Shown piece by piece: positions 47,013 through 58,100 of a DNA stretch of 64,000 bases (position 1 is its first letter; every line of letters starts with the position of its first letter). Location: positions 82,711 through 146,710 of the forward strand of contig NZ_JAIVKX010000006.1 of NCBI RefSeq assembly GCF_020524285.1, in the 5' to 3' direction. The notes beneath the pieces are model-generated. The model ran no database searches. It saw only the letters and a program-made list of their open reading frames with translations, and was not told the DNA's origin. A program made the translations under genes and the position numbers. The DNA is from Alloyangia pacifica (GTDB lineage Bacteria; Pseudomonadota; Alphaproteobacteria; Rhodobacterales; Rhodobacteraceae).

Positions 47013-48353
47013 TCAGCGTTTCCTTGCGGCGCGCTCGGATGCGTCTAGCACATCCTGGGCGCGGTTCCACGGGGCCGATCCACGCGGTAGCAGATCCACC
47101 GCGCGTTTGGCGTGAATTCCGGCATCCTCCATGCGCCCCTCGAGCGCGTAACGCTGCGCGGTCGCCTCGGAGGCCATGCCATTGTTCCCGGCGCGGGCAT
47201 AGGCGACCGACAGATCGCGCAGGATGCGCGGGTCGGCCCAGTCCCGGCCGCGGGCCTCCTCCAGCGTCTTCAGGGCCGCTGCGAACTGTCCCGAGGCCAG
47301 CTGCGCCCGCCCCAGCCCGCCAAGCACCTGCGCGTTGCGCGGCGCGAGCGCCCGGGCCTGCGCGTAGACCCGGGCGGAGTCGGCGGGGTGGCGTCCCTCC
47401 AGCAGGATCTGGCCCTTGAGGTCGTGGTAGAAGGGGTCTTTCGGCCGCAGCGCAAGGGCGCCGTCGATGGCCCGCAGCGCGCCCGGCAGGTCGATCTGCC
47501 GGTGCCGCGCCACCGCCTCGCGCATCAGGGCGATGTCGCGGCTGCCGCTGCCCTCTAGCCGACCGAGGGTCCAGCCCGGTGCACGCAGGAAGGCCGAGAG
47601 CTTGCCGCGGGCGCGCAGGAACCAGTAGTCGGCGGCGGGATCGTTGCGCTCGGGCACCTTCGCGGCGGCAACCAGTCCCTGCGTCGCGCGGAAGCGGTCG
47701 CGGGTCAGCGGGTGGCTTTGCATGTAGGGGTCCTGCCGCCCGACGTTCAGCGCCTCCTGACCGAGGAAAATCTCCTGCACCTCGAGCGCGCCGCGCGGGT
47801 CGATCCCGGCCTGCACCAGCGTGCGGATCGAGGCGATGTCCGCCGAGCTTTCCTCGGCGCGGGTGTGGCCGAGGAAGCTGCGCATGGCCGAGCTTTGCGC
47901 GCCGATCATGAGCCCCACGGCAGCATCGCTGCTGCCCGTTGCGGCCCCGGCAGCGGCGGCCAGCACCATGCCGAGCCCCGCCGCATTGCGCGCCGCGCGC
48001 ATGTTGTCCATGCGCCGGGTGATGTGCCCGCCGGTGATATGCGCCGCCTCATGGGCGATCACCGCCTGCAGCGACTTGGCGTCGGGCAGGCGCATGATCA
48101 GCCCGGAGTTGAGGAAGATGCGGGTGGTGTCTGCCACGAAGGCGTTCAGCCGGTCATCCTTGATCACCAGCACGTCAACCTGCGTCGGGCTCAGCCCGGC
48201 GGCGCGCAGCACCGGCGCGGCGATCTCGGTCAGCGCGTGCTCGAGGTCGGCATCGCGCAGCAGCGTCGCGGCACGCGCGGCGGGCGTCGCGAGCAAAACC
48301 GCGAGCGCGCAGAGCGTGGCGATGAGGCGCAGCGCAGCGCGCGGTCCCGGCAT
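47013..48353 (-). CDS. M48 family metalloprotease with TPR repeats (BepA-like)
   Basis: 446 residues from ATG 48353. Signal peptide (about 1-28, ending ARAA), then a peptidase M48 domain with the zinc motif HEAAH (residues 101-105) in VIAHEAAHITGGHITRRM, and C-terminal tetratricopeptide repeats (about 290-446). BepA is a periplasmic protease and chaperone for outer membrane protein assembly. Here it lies 39 bases upstream of the DsbA-family gene, and in E. coli BepA also works with disulfide-containing LptD, so a shared envelope-assembly role is plausible (inference). Confidence 0.88.
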   Translation of the reverse strand: MPGPRAALRLIATLCALAVLLATPAARAATLLRDADLEHALTEIAAPVLRAAGLSPTQVDVLVIKDDRLNAFVADTTRIFLNSGLIMRLPDAKSLQAVIAHEAAHITGGHITRRMDNMRAARNAAGLGMVLAAAAGAATGSSDAAVGLMIGAQSSAMRSFLGHTRAEESSADIASIRTLVQAGIDPRGALEVQEIFLGQEALNVGRQDPYMQSHPLTRDRFRATQGLVAAAKVPERNDPAADYWFLRARGKLSAFLRAPGWTLGRLEGSGSRDIALMREAVARHRQIDLPGALRAIDGALALRPKDPFYHDLKGQILLEGRHPADSARVYAQARALAPRNAQVLGGLGRAQLASGQFAAALKTLEEARGRDWADPRILRDLSVAYARAGNNGMASEATAQRYALEGRMEDAGIHAKRAVDLLPRGSAPWNRAQDVLDASERAARKR

Positions 48354-48420
48354 TGACCCTCCCCCGGAAGCTTCGTACTCCGCCCGAAGACGATGTGCCG
48401 AGCCACCATGGGAGAGAGAC

Positions 48421-49566
48421 ATGCGAAACTCAAGCCGGGGGGCGGTCGATCCCTTCATCGTGATGGACGTGATGGAACAGGCGCGCGCCGCCGAGGCCGC
48501 CGGCCGCCACATCATCCACATGGAGGTCGGTCAGCCCAGCTCTCCCGCGCCAGAGGTCGCCCGCAAGGCGCTGGCCCAGGCGATGGAGCACGACGCGCTC
48601 GGCTACACGGTGGCGCTCGGCATTCCCGAGCTGCGGGCGCGTATCGCCCGGCTCTACGGTGACTGGTACGACGTCGACCTGAACCCGAACCGCGTCGTGG
48701 TCACGCCGGGCTCCTCCGGCGGTTTCATTCTGGCCTTCTCGGCACTTTTCGATGCCGGCGACCGGGTGGCGCTCGGCGCGCCGGGCTACCCGTCCTACCG
48801 GCAGATCCTCAAGGCGCTCGACCTGCGCCCGGTGGAGATCGAGACTGCCGCCGAGAACCGCTACCAGCTCACCCCCGGGGATCTGGCGGGCGCGGAATAC
48901 GAGGGCGCCATGGTCGCCTCGCCGGGCAATCCCACCGGCACCATGCTTGGCAAGCCCGAGCTGGCGGCGCTGGTCGAGGCGGTGCAGGCGCGGGGTGCGT
49001 CCTTCCTGTCGGACGAGATCTACCACGGGATCGACTACGACAAGAAGCCGGTCACCGCGCTGCAGGTCTCGGATGATGTCTGCGTGATCAACTCCTTCTC
49101 GAAGTATTTTTCGATGACCGGCTGGCGGGTCGGCTGGCTGGTGGTGCCCGAGGCGCAGGTGCGGCAGGTCGAGCGGCTGGCGCAGAACCTCTTCATCTGC
49201 GCGCCGAACGCCTCGCAGGTGGCGGCACTGGCGGCGATGGATGCGACCGAGGAGCTGCAGGCCAACCTCGCGGTCTACGCGAAGAACCGTGCGCTGATGA
49301 TGGAGGGGCTGCCCAAGGCCGGTTTCGACCGCATCGCGCCGCCCGACGGTGCCTTCTACGTCTACGCCGACGTCAGCCACCTGACGGAGGACAGCCGTGC
49401 CTTCGCCGCCGAGATCCTCGAAAAGGCCGGCGTTGCGGTGACGCCGGGGCTCGATTTCGATCCGGCGCGCGGGGCAGGGACGCTGCGCTTCTCCTACGCC
49501 CGCGGCACGGCGGAGATCGAGGAAGGGCTGGCCCGGCTCGCGGCCTTCATGGCGGCGCGGGGCTGA
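48421..49566 (+). CDS. PLP-dependent aminotransferase (class I/II)
   Basis: 381 residues from ATG 48421. Fold type I aminotransferase: HMEVGQPSSPAP, PGSSGGFILAFSAL, SPGNPTGTML, the PLP lysine in SFSKYFSMTGWRVGW and LRFSYARG (carboxylate-binding Arg). Substrate cannot be inferred; family members transaminate aspartate, aromatic acids or alanine. Divergent from the M48 gene. Confidence 0.9.
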   Translation: MRNSSRGAVDPFIVMDVMEQARAAEAAGRHIIHMEVGQPSSPAPEVARKALAQAMEHDALGYTVALGIPELRARIARLYGDWYDVDLNPNRVVVTPGSSGGFILAFSALFDAGDRVALGAPGYPSYRQILKALDLRPVEIETAAENRYQLTPGDLAGAEYEGAMVASPGNPTGTMLGKPELAALVEAVQARGASFLSDEIYHGIDYDKKPVTALQVSDDVCVINSFSKYFSMTGWRVGWLVVPEAQVRQVERLAQNLFICAPNASQVAALAAMDATEELQANLAVYAKNRALMMEGLPKAGFDRIAPPDGAFYVYADVSHLTEDSRAFAAEILEKAGVAVTPGLDFDPARGAGTLRFSYARGTAEIEEGLARLAAFMAARG

Positions 49567-49725
49567 GCGTCCGCGTGCCTGATGGCCGGGTTGGCAGGCG
49601 ACATGCGCCCGCCGCCGTTTGCTGATGCTCTTTTCTCAGGGCGTGCCATGCCGCGTGCGAATCCCGCACGGCGCTGCTAGGCTCCCGGCAACAACAAGAC
49701 CACAGGCAGTACCAAAGTCAGGCGG

Positions 49726-50988
49726 ATGGGCAGTATTTTCCGGATCATCACGGCGGCGGCGCTCGGCGCCCTGCTCGGCACCGGTGCGCAGGCACAGACC
49801 CTGGCGCAGAACCCGGGGCAAGCTCTGGCGCAGGGTCGCGCGCTCGGCGGGCAGGCGCGCTTCCTCGACGGCGCGGCCCGCGATGCCGGCTGGGGCGAGG
49901 GCAGCGAGCTGACGCTCTCGCTCAGCCAAGGCGTGCCGTGGCGCGCGTTCACTCTGATCGATCCGCCGCGGCTGGTGCTCGACTTCCGCGAGGTCGACTG
50001 GACCGACGCCGATCCCGCGGCCATGGACCGCTCTGACACGGTCGTCTCGCTGCACATGGGGCCCTTCCGCTCCGGCTGGTCGCGACTGGTGGCCGAGCTC
50101 GCGGAACCGATGATCCTCGATCGTGCCGAGATGAGGGTCTCGGAGGAGACCGGCGAGGCCGACCTCGCCCTGCGCCTCGCGCCCAGCAGCGCCGAAACCA
50201 TGGCCGCCCGCTCCGGCCTGCCGCGCGATCCGCGCTGGGACCTGCCCGAACCGCGCGCCAAGGCTGCCCCGCGCCGCGCCGAGGGTGCGCCGCTGCGCAT
50301 CGTGCTCGATCCGGGGCACGGCGGCATCGATCCCGGCGCGCAGCGCGGCGGGCACAACGAGGCCGACCTTATGCTCACCTTCGCGCGCGATCTGCGCGAC
50401 GTGCTGCGCCGGGCGGGCTACGAGGTGCTGATGACCCGCGACGCGGATGTCTTCGTCTCGCTTGAGGGGCGGGTGGCGCTGGCGCATGACGTTGGCGCCG
50501 ATCTCTTCCTGTCGCTGCACGCGGACGCAATCGAGCAGGGCGTGGCGCATGGCGCCACGGTCTACACTCTCTCGGAGGCGGCCTCCGATGCCGCCTCGGC
50601 GGCGCTGGCCGAACGTCACGACCGCGACGACATCCTCGCCGGGCTGGACCTTTCGGGCTCGGACGACCGTGTGGCCAACGTGCTGCTCGACCTCGCCCGG
50701 CTCGACAATGCGCCGCGCGGCAAGGCGCTGGCCGGGCACCTGGTCGAGGGCATTCGCAACGCCGTGGGGCAGGTGCACAAGCGCCCGCAACGGCAGGCCG
50801 GCTTTTCCGTGCTGAAGGCAGCGGACATTCCCTCGGCGCTCATCGAGGTGGGGTTCCTCTCCACCGAGGAGGACCTGCGTCATCTGCAGGACCACGCCTG
50901 GCGCGCCTCCATGGCGGCCGGTCTCCGGGACGGCATCGCCGCCTGGGCCATCGAGGACGAGGCGCTGGCACGGTTGCGGCGGCAGTAG
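49726..50988 (+). CDS. amiC: N-acetylmuramoyl-L-alanine amidase with AMIN domain
   Basis: 420 residues. Signal peptide (about 1-25), an AMIN domain (about 40-150) that targets the protein to the septum or peptidoglycan, and a C-terminal Amidase_3 domain (about 190-415) with zinc motifs [35 protein letters not shown] and [15 protein letters not shown]. It cleaves the bond between the glycan and the peptide stem in the periplasm. Amidases of this class need a LytM-domain activator; the NlpD-like protein at 15382 is a candidate partner. The symbol is by domain resemblance. Confidence 0.92.
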   Translation: MGSIFRIITAAALGALLGTGAQAQTLAQNPGQALAQGRALGGQARFLDGAARDAGWGEGSELTLSLSQGVPWRAFTLIDPPRLVLDFREVDWTDADPAAMDRSDTVVSLHMGPFRSGWSRLVAELAEPMILDRAEMRVSEETGEADLALRLAPSSAETMAARSGLPRDPRWDLPEPRAKAAPRRAEGAPLRIVLDPGHGGIDPGAQRGGHNEADLMLTFARDLRDVLRRAGYEVLMTRDADVFVSLEGRVALAHDVGADLFLSLHADAIEQGVAHGATVYTLSEAASDAASAALAERHDRDDILAGLDLSGSDDRVANVLLDLARLDNAPRGKALAGHLVEGIRNAVGQVHKRPQRQAGFSVLKAADIPSALIEVGFLSTEEDLRHLQDHAWRASMAAGLRDGIAAWAIEDEALARLRRQ

Positions 50989-51217
50989 GGCGCGGCGAGA
51001 GAGCGGGCGCTTCGGCGCAAGCCGCAACCTGACGCATTGCGCGATGCGGCGCGCGCGCGACTGGCTTCCCTCGCCTGTTCCGGCTGTCGCCTCCAAGTCT
51101 TGGAAAACAAGGAACTCCTGCCGAAGCAGGCCGGGCGCCGACGGTCCGCAAAGAACCTCGCTGCAGCGTGGATTTGCGATTGCGGACTGCTGCGCTTTGC
51201 CGTAAGACCCGCCGCAG

Positions 51218-51294
<77 letters not shown>

Positions 51295-51542
51295 TTATCA
51301 AGCGAATATACAGTTATTTCGGCGCTTCGGCATTTCAGGCTGTACTGTTTTACGGACTGTAGTGCGCTGCAAAACCGCAGAAATCCGTTCAAATCCCGTA
51401 CAACTCCTCCAGCAACTATTGGCGGCGGGAGCCGTGGATCGATACAGCGACCATAAATTGACTCAGCGGCATCCGCTCAACTTAAGTCGCTAATCCAATG
51501 GGCGCGGCATGCGTGCGCTTGGCGAGCGCCTGATGCGGGCAA

Positions 51543-51780
51543 AACCGGTCGTCTATCTCTCGTTTGGCGCTAAGGCGACGGAGGGTGCGGCTTGGTTGCG
51601 GAGCCTCATGCCCACGGCTCGCTTGCGGAGCTGCCAAGCCTTGGTCCGGAAGATGCGCAGCACGGGGTTCTTGTTGAAGCCCAGACGCTAAGCCACCGTG
51701 CGATCGCCGTTGGAGGGTTCCGCTTCGATCATCTTCTTGATCGGCCCGGCAAAGGTGGCCCCGCGGGATCCGGCGGATCA
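51543..51780 (-). pseudogene. Fragment of an IS3-family transposase (OrfB)
   Basis: The minus-strand frame reads TFAGPIKKMIEAEPSNGDRT, then VA-stop-RLGFNKNPVLRIF, then AWQLRKRAVGMRLRNQAAP and SVALAPNER-stop. This matches the N-terminal region of IS3-family OrfB (ARIKAMIEAEPS, RTVAWLLGFNKNTVQRIF, APNERWATDL). Both stops are TAG where the intact family has Trp (TGG), consistent with single-base decay. The DDE catalytic part is missing. Confidence 0.7.
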
Positions 51781-52143
51781 AGTCCCGTCATGGGGATCCA
51801 GCTGGGGCCTGCCTTATTCGAGGGAACATCGACCCCGCGGACAGTACCACGGCGCGTGGAGTAAGAGGCCTCGATCACTGTCGCCAGACGCACCACCATC
51901 CGGCGGATGGGTGCCCCAGTAAGAGAGGTCGCCGACAGCGGCCTATGCCTCCGTCCTCTCACACGCTGGGCTGGACGTGGATCGTTCCGCAGCCCGAAAG
52001 CCCCATCGGTCCCAGCACTCCGAACCTCCTCGACACTCCGGACATCGCGTCCCCGCCCTCCGTGTCACCTGAGGCCACCCATGACGCAGGCCCCGGCGAC
52101 CGCAAGGTGTAGTCCGCCGAGCGGACTTCGGTAGCCTCAGGCC
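51781..52143. other. Gene-free stretch upstream of the giant helicase stop
   Basis: About 360 bp with no recognisable gene, hairpin or repeat. Short open frames are present but look non-coding. It may be residue of the element that also left the transposase fragment. Confidence 0.4.
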
Positions 52144-55100
52144 TCAGCGCAGCACTCCTTCGATCAGGACGACATAGCCCCAGCCCTGCGCCGCGACTCT
52201 GGGGCAGGGTTGCGCTCGGTCATCGGGCTTGGGCTCGTAGCGGAGCACGGCACTGACCTTCAGGTCCGTGACGCTGCCGCCCTCCCCGACTGCCTTGGAC
52301 GGCAGCCCAATCTGGCGACTGTCCCCCGTTCCCGAACGGTGCATCAGGGCCTTTCTGGCCCATTGGTCGGGTGCCTCGATCACGATCGGATCGCCGACCG
52401 CTACCGAGCTCTCGATATAGTCTTGGGTACTGTTGGGATCCGGATTTAACTGTGACCGGTTCATCGACCAGCTGATGAAGACTTCCTTCGGTGTCCCGGT
52501 CAGAATGCGGCCTCCGTCCTGTGCACCTCTGAACGGCGTGATTGTCCTTCCCGCCCAGGCAAATTCGCGATCTCCCAGATGGTAGACCAGACGGGACTTC
52601 GCGCGGGTAAGCGCCACGTACAGCAACCGCGCCTCTTCCGCCGCATTCGCCTCGATCTCGGCACCCCTGCCCCCGAACGACATATGGGAGGGCAGCACCA
52701 CGACGTTGTCGTATTCCAGCCCCTTCACCTTGTGGATCGTGGAGACGAGGATCTCTCCTTCGGGGCGCGTGGCGCCGAGGAGGCGCTGCAGCTCGTCGCT
52801 GCGCAGATCCTTCAGGAATTCGACCAGCGTCGAGAGATAGGGAAAGACGGTTTCCTGCGCGCAGAGCTCCCACAACACTGAGGGGTCCGGTTCCATCCTG
52901 CCTCCGGCACGGGTTTCGGGAATGTCCGTCTCCGCGTGGAAGGTCTTTAGCAGGCGCACCCGCAGCGGATCGGTGAGGGCCTGGTCCTGCTGTGCGATCT
53001 CGCGTTCGAGCAGGTCCAGCCAGAGGGCGACATGGCGGAGCGAGCGGATCGCGATGTTTTCGCTGCTCTGCACGGTGACGATGGGGAAGACGCCCGAGAG
53101 AGCCCGGTGGACGCTTGCCACCTCGTCGTTGGATCGACACAGGACCGCGAGGGACCCTGGGTTCTCCGTCAAGAGCCGCTGACTGGTGGCTCGGATCTCA
53201 TCCAGCGTCCGCGCCCAGCTCCAGCCCCGCGCATCGATACGCTCCACCGTTCCCGAAGGTGCCTGGTCCACGGCACGCAGCCGGTCGGTCTTGAGCCGCC
53301 GCGAAAGGGTCCGGCGACCAAAGAAGCCGTTGATCATCTCCTGACTCTTCTCAACGATTTCCGGGCTGGAACGGAAGTTAACGCCCAGTGTCAGCTCGGA
53401 CAGCTCCTCGCCACCGAAATCCCCCCGGAAACGATCAAAGTAATGATCGGCGAATACGCCTCCGGCTTCGACCGCCGGACGCCCCCAGACCATGCGGGCC
53501 GGTTTGCGGTTCCAGCGCAGGATGTCCTGATCATCATCTCCGATCGCCATGATACCGGCCCGGTTCCCGCTTCCCGCATGCAGCGCTCGGATGATCTCGT
53601 AGACCTCGTCGTTGACGTCCTGGAACTCATCGACCAGAAGCGCCCGGCAGTCGCCCGCCACGGTGGCGCGGAAGGCCGCATCTTGTGTCAGCCGGCGGGC
53701 GAAGGTCGGCAGAAGCTCTTCGGTCCCAGATGCAGCAGTGTCCCCCAACTGGCGCATCGCGAGACCATGGAAGGTATGAACCCGGACGCGGGACGCATAG
53801 GCCGCGTAGCCGAGCGAACGGAATAGGTCGCGGACCCGCTTTCGGATCTCGAAGACCACGGCACGGTTGAAGGCCAGAACCATGATCTCGGAGGGCTTGA
53901 CATGCTGCTCGCGGATGAGATGGACAATCCGGCCCACGAGCACGGAGGTCTTGCCCGCGCCCGGCCCTGCATTCACCAGCAGGTGGCGGTCGTAGGGGTG
54001 ATGCATCGCCGCCCATTGCGCCGGTTCCGGCGAGGCACGGTAGAAATCGAAGAACTCGGTCGCACGGGTCGCACGGAGCTGGTCGCGCTTCTCGGCGAAG
54101 ACCCCGGTCTCGTCCTCGATCTCGCCCAGCTGCTCGTCAACGAAGCTCTTGAGCGCATCCACGTCGGTGCAGGCGAAGTAACCCGGCACGAACCGATCCC
54201 GCGCCTCTTCCGGCAGGTTGGCATGGACCTCCATACCGAAAATCCGCGTTTCGGCGAAGCTGTTCACGCTGTCGAGCTCCTCGACCAACTCGGGGTGTTG
54301 CCCCAGCCCCAGCTCGCGCCCCTGCGGCTGCAGCAGATAGGACGCCGGCAACAGGTCGGGCGAGGTGCTCACGAGCCCCAGTGAAGACAGCAGGCGGATC
54401 AGGCTGGAAAGATCCGAAGCGTGGAACGTCCCGGCGGGATGCGCCTCCTGCATCCGGGTGATGATATCCGCGACCTCGAGGCTCCCGTTCTTCGTGTCTA
54501 CTGGGAACAGGCGCGACAGGGCCGCAGCCTGCGGCAGGAGGTGGCCGAGACGCTGCGCCGCGATCCGGCCGTCGACATCCGGGCAGCGCGCCTGCCAGTA
54601 AAGACGATCGCTCTCCGGATCGAGCCCCTGCTTGAGGCGGATGCCGACCACCCGGGCAAGGGTGCGGAAGCCGTTGATGTAGCTCCGCCGGAACCGGTCT
54701 TCCCGCAGGATGAGTTCGACCTGCTCGCGGGTTTGCTTCGGGAGTTTCCGAACTTTGGGATCGACCAATCGGAATGGGGTCGGATCGTACCAGTCCTGCG
54801 GGTCGAAGCGGAAGGTGCTCTTGCGGCGGAGCTCTCCGAGCAACCGACGCACCGCTTCCGTCACCCGCTGCATCAGGATTTCGATATGGGATTGGCTCTC
54901 GGACAACAGGGGCCGCGTTGTGTAATCGATCATCCAGATGGTCGTCAGGGCGTCGCGGCGCGCGAGATCCGCGATCACGGACATGGTCGCGTCAAGGCTC
55001 TCCATCCGGCAATGGCGCCGAATCCGGGAGAGGTTGATGACGGCCTTGCGTTCCCCGGAGTGCGGGTCGTCGTCGCCGGTCCGCAGGCCGACGCTGCCCA

Positions 55101-58100
55101 GGATCCGCTGCATCAACTCAGGAAGTTCCAACTCCTGCTCGCTCAGCTCTCTGGAGGTCGCCTCCAGGATGGCCGCCGCGACCTTGCCCGCCAGGCTGTC
55201 CTCTTCGGACACCCGTTTCAGCCGAACCGGCGAGAAGCGGATCTTCAGCAGATCCGGCACCAGTCCCGCCTGCACGATATGCCCTGCCTCCCCGAGCCAG
55301 TGCAGCGCCAGGCGCAGCCGTGTGGCATCGCTACGACGTTTCGCGGGTGTCCGGTACTTTTCGACGGAAAAACCGTCCTGCGGAACAAACGCGATGAGTT
55401 CGTCTCCAACCGTCTCGGCCGCCGCCAGGATTTCCTTCTCGATCTCGTCGATCTGCGGCACCCGCAGCTCGCTCTCGGCCCGCATGCTCCGGATCGCTTC
55501 GAAATCCTGCCCGGAGTACAGCAGCAATGCGTCGAGACGGTCGAGCCCCGCCTTTTCGCGCTCCCTTACGCCTCGCCCGATCCGGCCCACCTCCTGCAGA
55601 TAGTCTTCCAGATATCCCGGAGACGCCAGATGCACGACCCAGTGGATATCGGGGATGTCCATCCCCATTCCGAAGGCCTTGGTCGCCACCAGCACATCGA
55701 ACTCGCCGTTTCGGAAGCGGTCGTAGATGTCCTCGCGCGTGGCGCCATCGAGTCCGGCGTGGAAGCTCTCGACCTCATGGCCCGTTTCGCGCGTCAGTTG
55801 CTCTGCCAGGATGTCTGCATGGGCGCGGGAGAGGACGAAAACCAGCACCGCACTGCGCTGCCCGGTCTCCTCGGCGTTGCGGCGGGCAGTCCGGATGACC
55901 TGCACGACCTCCGGGATCCGCTCCTGCAGCGCCTTGCCGTCCGACTCGAAGATGTTCCCCTGCAACTGATGCGCGCGGACACGGATATGCGCGCGCAGCG
56001 GGCTGACTTGTGTCGAGGGATCGGGGCAGACCGCGAGCGGCAGCCGGTCCGGATCCTGCGACAGGCGCTCCAGCAGACCCCGCATCCGCCGACGGTCCGA
56101 AGCCGTGAGGGTCGCCGAGAGCAGCAGGACCGGGGTCGGGTCCGGAAGGCGGCCGGTCCTCAGACGCGACATCAGGTAGCTGAAGGCGAAGAAGTAGTCG
56201 GGCCGGAACTCGTAGCCCCACTGGTTGATGCAGTGCGCCTCGTCGAAGACTATGTATTCCAGCCCGCCGTCCTCATCAATCCGGCGCCGCAGTACATCGA
56301 CGAAACTGGCCACGCGCAGCCGTTCGGGCGCGACGTAGAGCATTACGATACGCTGGTCGAGAACGCCTTGCAGGACCTCTCGCTGCTCCTCGCGGGACTG
56401 ATCTCCGCTCAGGAAATCCACGGATTCCTCGAACCCCTGTTCGTGCAGGCGAAGGACCTGATCTCGCATCAGCGCCCGCAGCGGCGAAATCACGAGGGTA
56501 AGCCTGCGGTTGCGCAGGCCGCGGGCCAGCGCCGGCACCTGGAAGAGCACCGATTTGCCCTCTCCTGTCGGCAGGGTGACCATCACATCGGCCCGGCGGT
56601 CACGGATATGCTCCATGGCCTGGAGCTGTGTCGGCTTGAACCCCGTCACGGGGTTGGTGCCTGCCGCGCCGGAAGGCTGCCAGTGCGTCACCAGGAAGTG
56701 CTCCATCGCGGCCATCCCGGACGGGGCCTCTTCCCGTTCGATCTGCAACAGGTCGAAAACGATCTTCAGCCGCTGGCTTTCCTCAGAGGTCCAGGGTGCG
56801 AGCTCGACCGCCAGCCGGTTGAACGCACCTCCAGTCAGATGCCGCGTGTCCTCCAGCCGGGGGTCAAGCAGGATGGGAACCATGTCGCTGTCTGCCAAGC
56901 CAGTCTCGCGCAGCCATGGCCGCAGCCACTTGTCCACCCGCTTGCCGATCCCATCGAGCAACATGGTTGTGGAGATCTCGCGCGGCCCGTCATCCTGCTC
57001 CGCTTGGTCGGGGGCCTCCAGTGCGTACCACTCCTCCAGCGGCGCCGCATCGACGACCGGCTGGAGGGCGATCCCGGCGTCCTTCGCCAGCGCGGCCCAA
57101 TCGCGCCAAGTATCAAGACCGGCGACGAGGCAGTACCCCTTGGCCGCTGCGCGTTCCAGATGTTCGCGCCGGCTGCGATGCTGGGGCTGTTTCTCTCCCA
57201 GCCCCAGTTCGGCCAGCGCCGTTTCCAGCAGTCCCAACATCGTCTGGCTGCGGGTACTCCCCACGAGCAGGATCCGCACCTTATCGCTCTCAGCGGGCAG
57301 GCCGCGCAGCGTCGCAAGCTGTTCTGACCAGTAGCCTGCCTGCGTCCTGGAGCCGGGATCGCGCACGGTGGTCGGGCGAGCGACCACCAGCGGGCTGATC
57401 GTCCGCAGGTTGCTCGGTCCCTTTATCAGCTTCACCGTCTTCGGCACTGTGACCAGGTGGAAGCCATGCCAGTTTCCGCCCGTCTCCAGCCGGTCCGCTG
57501 CCGGATCCCGCACAGCCCAGCCTGTCCCGCCGGCGAGGCCCAAAAGAAGGGTGCCCTCGCGGATCGGAGCCGTCGTGAGAGTTCCGGCGGGAGCCTGTGT
57601 GCGCGCGACGATCATCCGGCGCCCGTTGGGCAGCATGGCCTGCCCGGACCACGTCTCTGCCTGTGCCCACCAGTGCGGCGAAGCGGGGAGCGGCGAAACC
57701 CGGCAGCCGGCCTTCATGTCGGGCAGCCCCGTGGCCCCATCCAGCGCGGCCTGCAGCCAGGGCAGCCGCTCGGTCATCCAGCCCGGCACCATGTTGCGAC
57801 GCACGGAGATTCCCTGTGCCTCCGCGCGTTGCAGAACGGCCATCAGCACCTCGACCACGGGCATCCGCCGTTGTGCTGCCGTCAGCTCTTCGAACAGGCG
57901 CATCGCTTGGATCTCGAGGAAACTCGGATCGAGCGGCGTGTCCGGGTCGGCAGGCGCGATCACGTATCCCGGCACCCAGTCCAGTAACCGCAAGAGCTGA
58001 TCCGGCAGGAGCAGGGGTTGGTCACGATCGACCGCCTCCAAGACGGCAGGCGTGGCCCGTGCGACGGTGAGGTCATCAGGCCCTGCATCCACGATCAGCG

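Noticed and set aside
52366..52374. GTCGGGTGC, identical to nine bases of the tRNA 3' end, as a possible attachment repeat
   Set aside because: Only nine bases match and it lies inside the coding part of the giant gene; expected by chance in GC-rich DNA.
54421..57327. Plus-strand frame of 968 codons opposite the giant helicase
   Set aside because: Shadow of a GC-rich gene in the antisense frame; composition is Arg/Gly/His-rich with no domain, and the minus strand has full helicase motifs.
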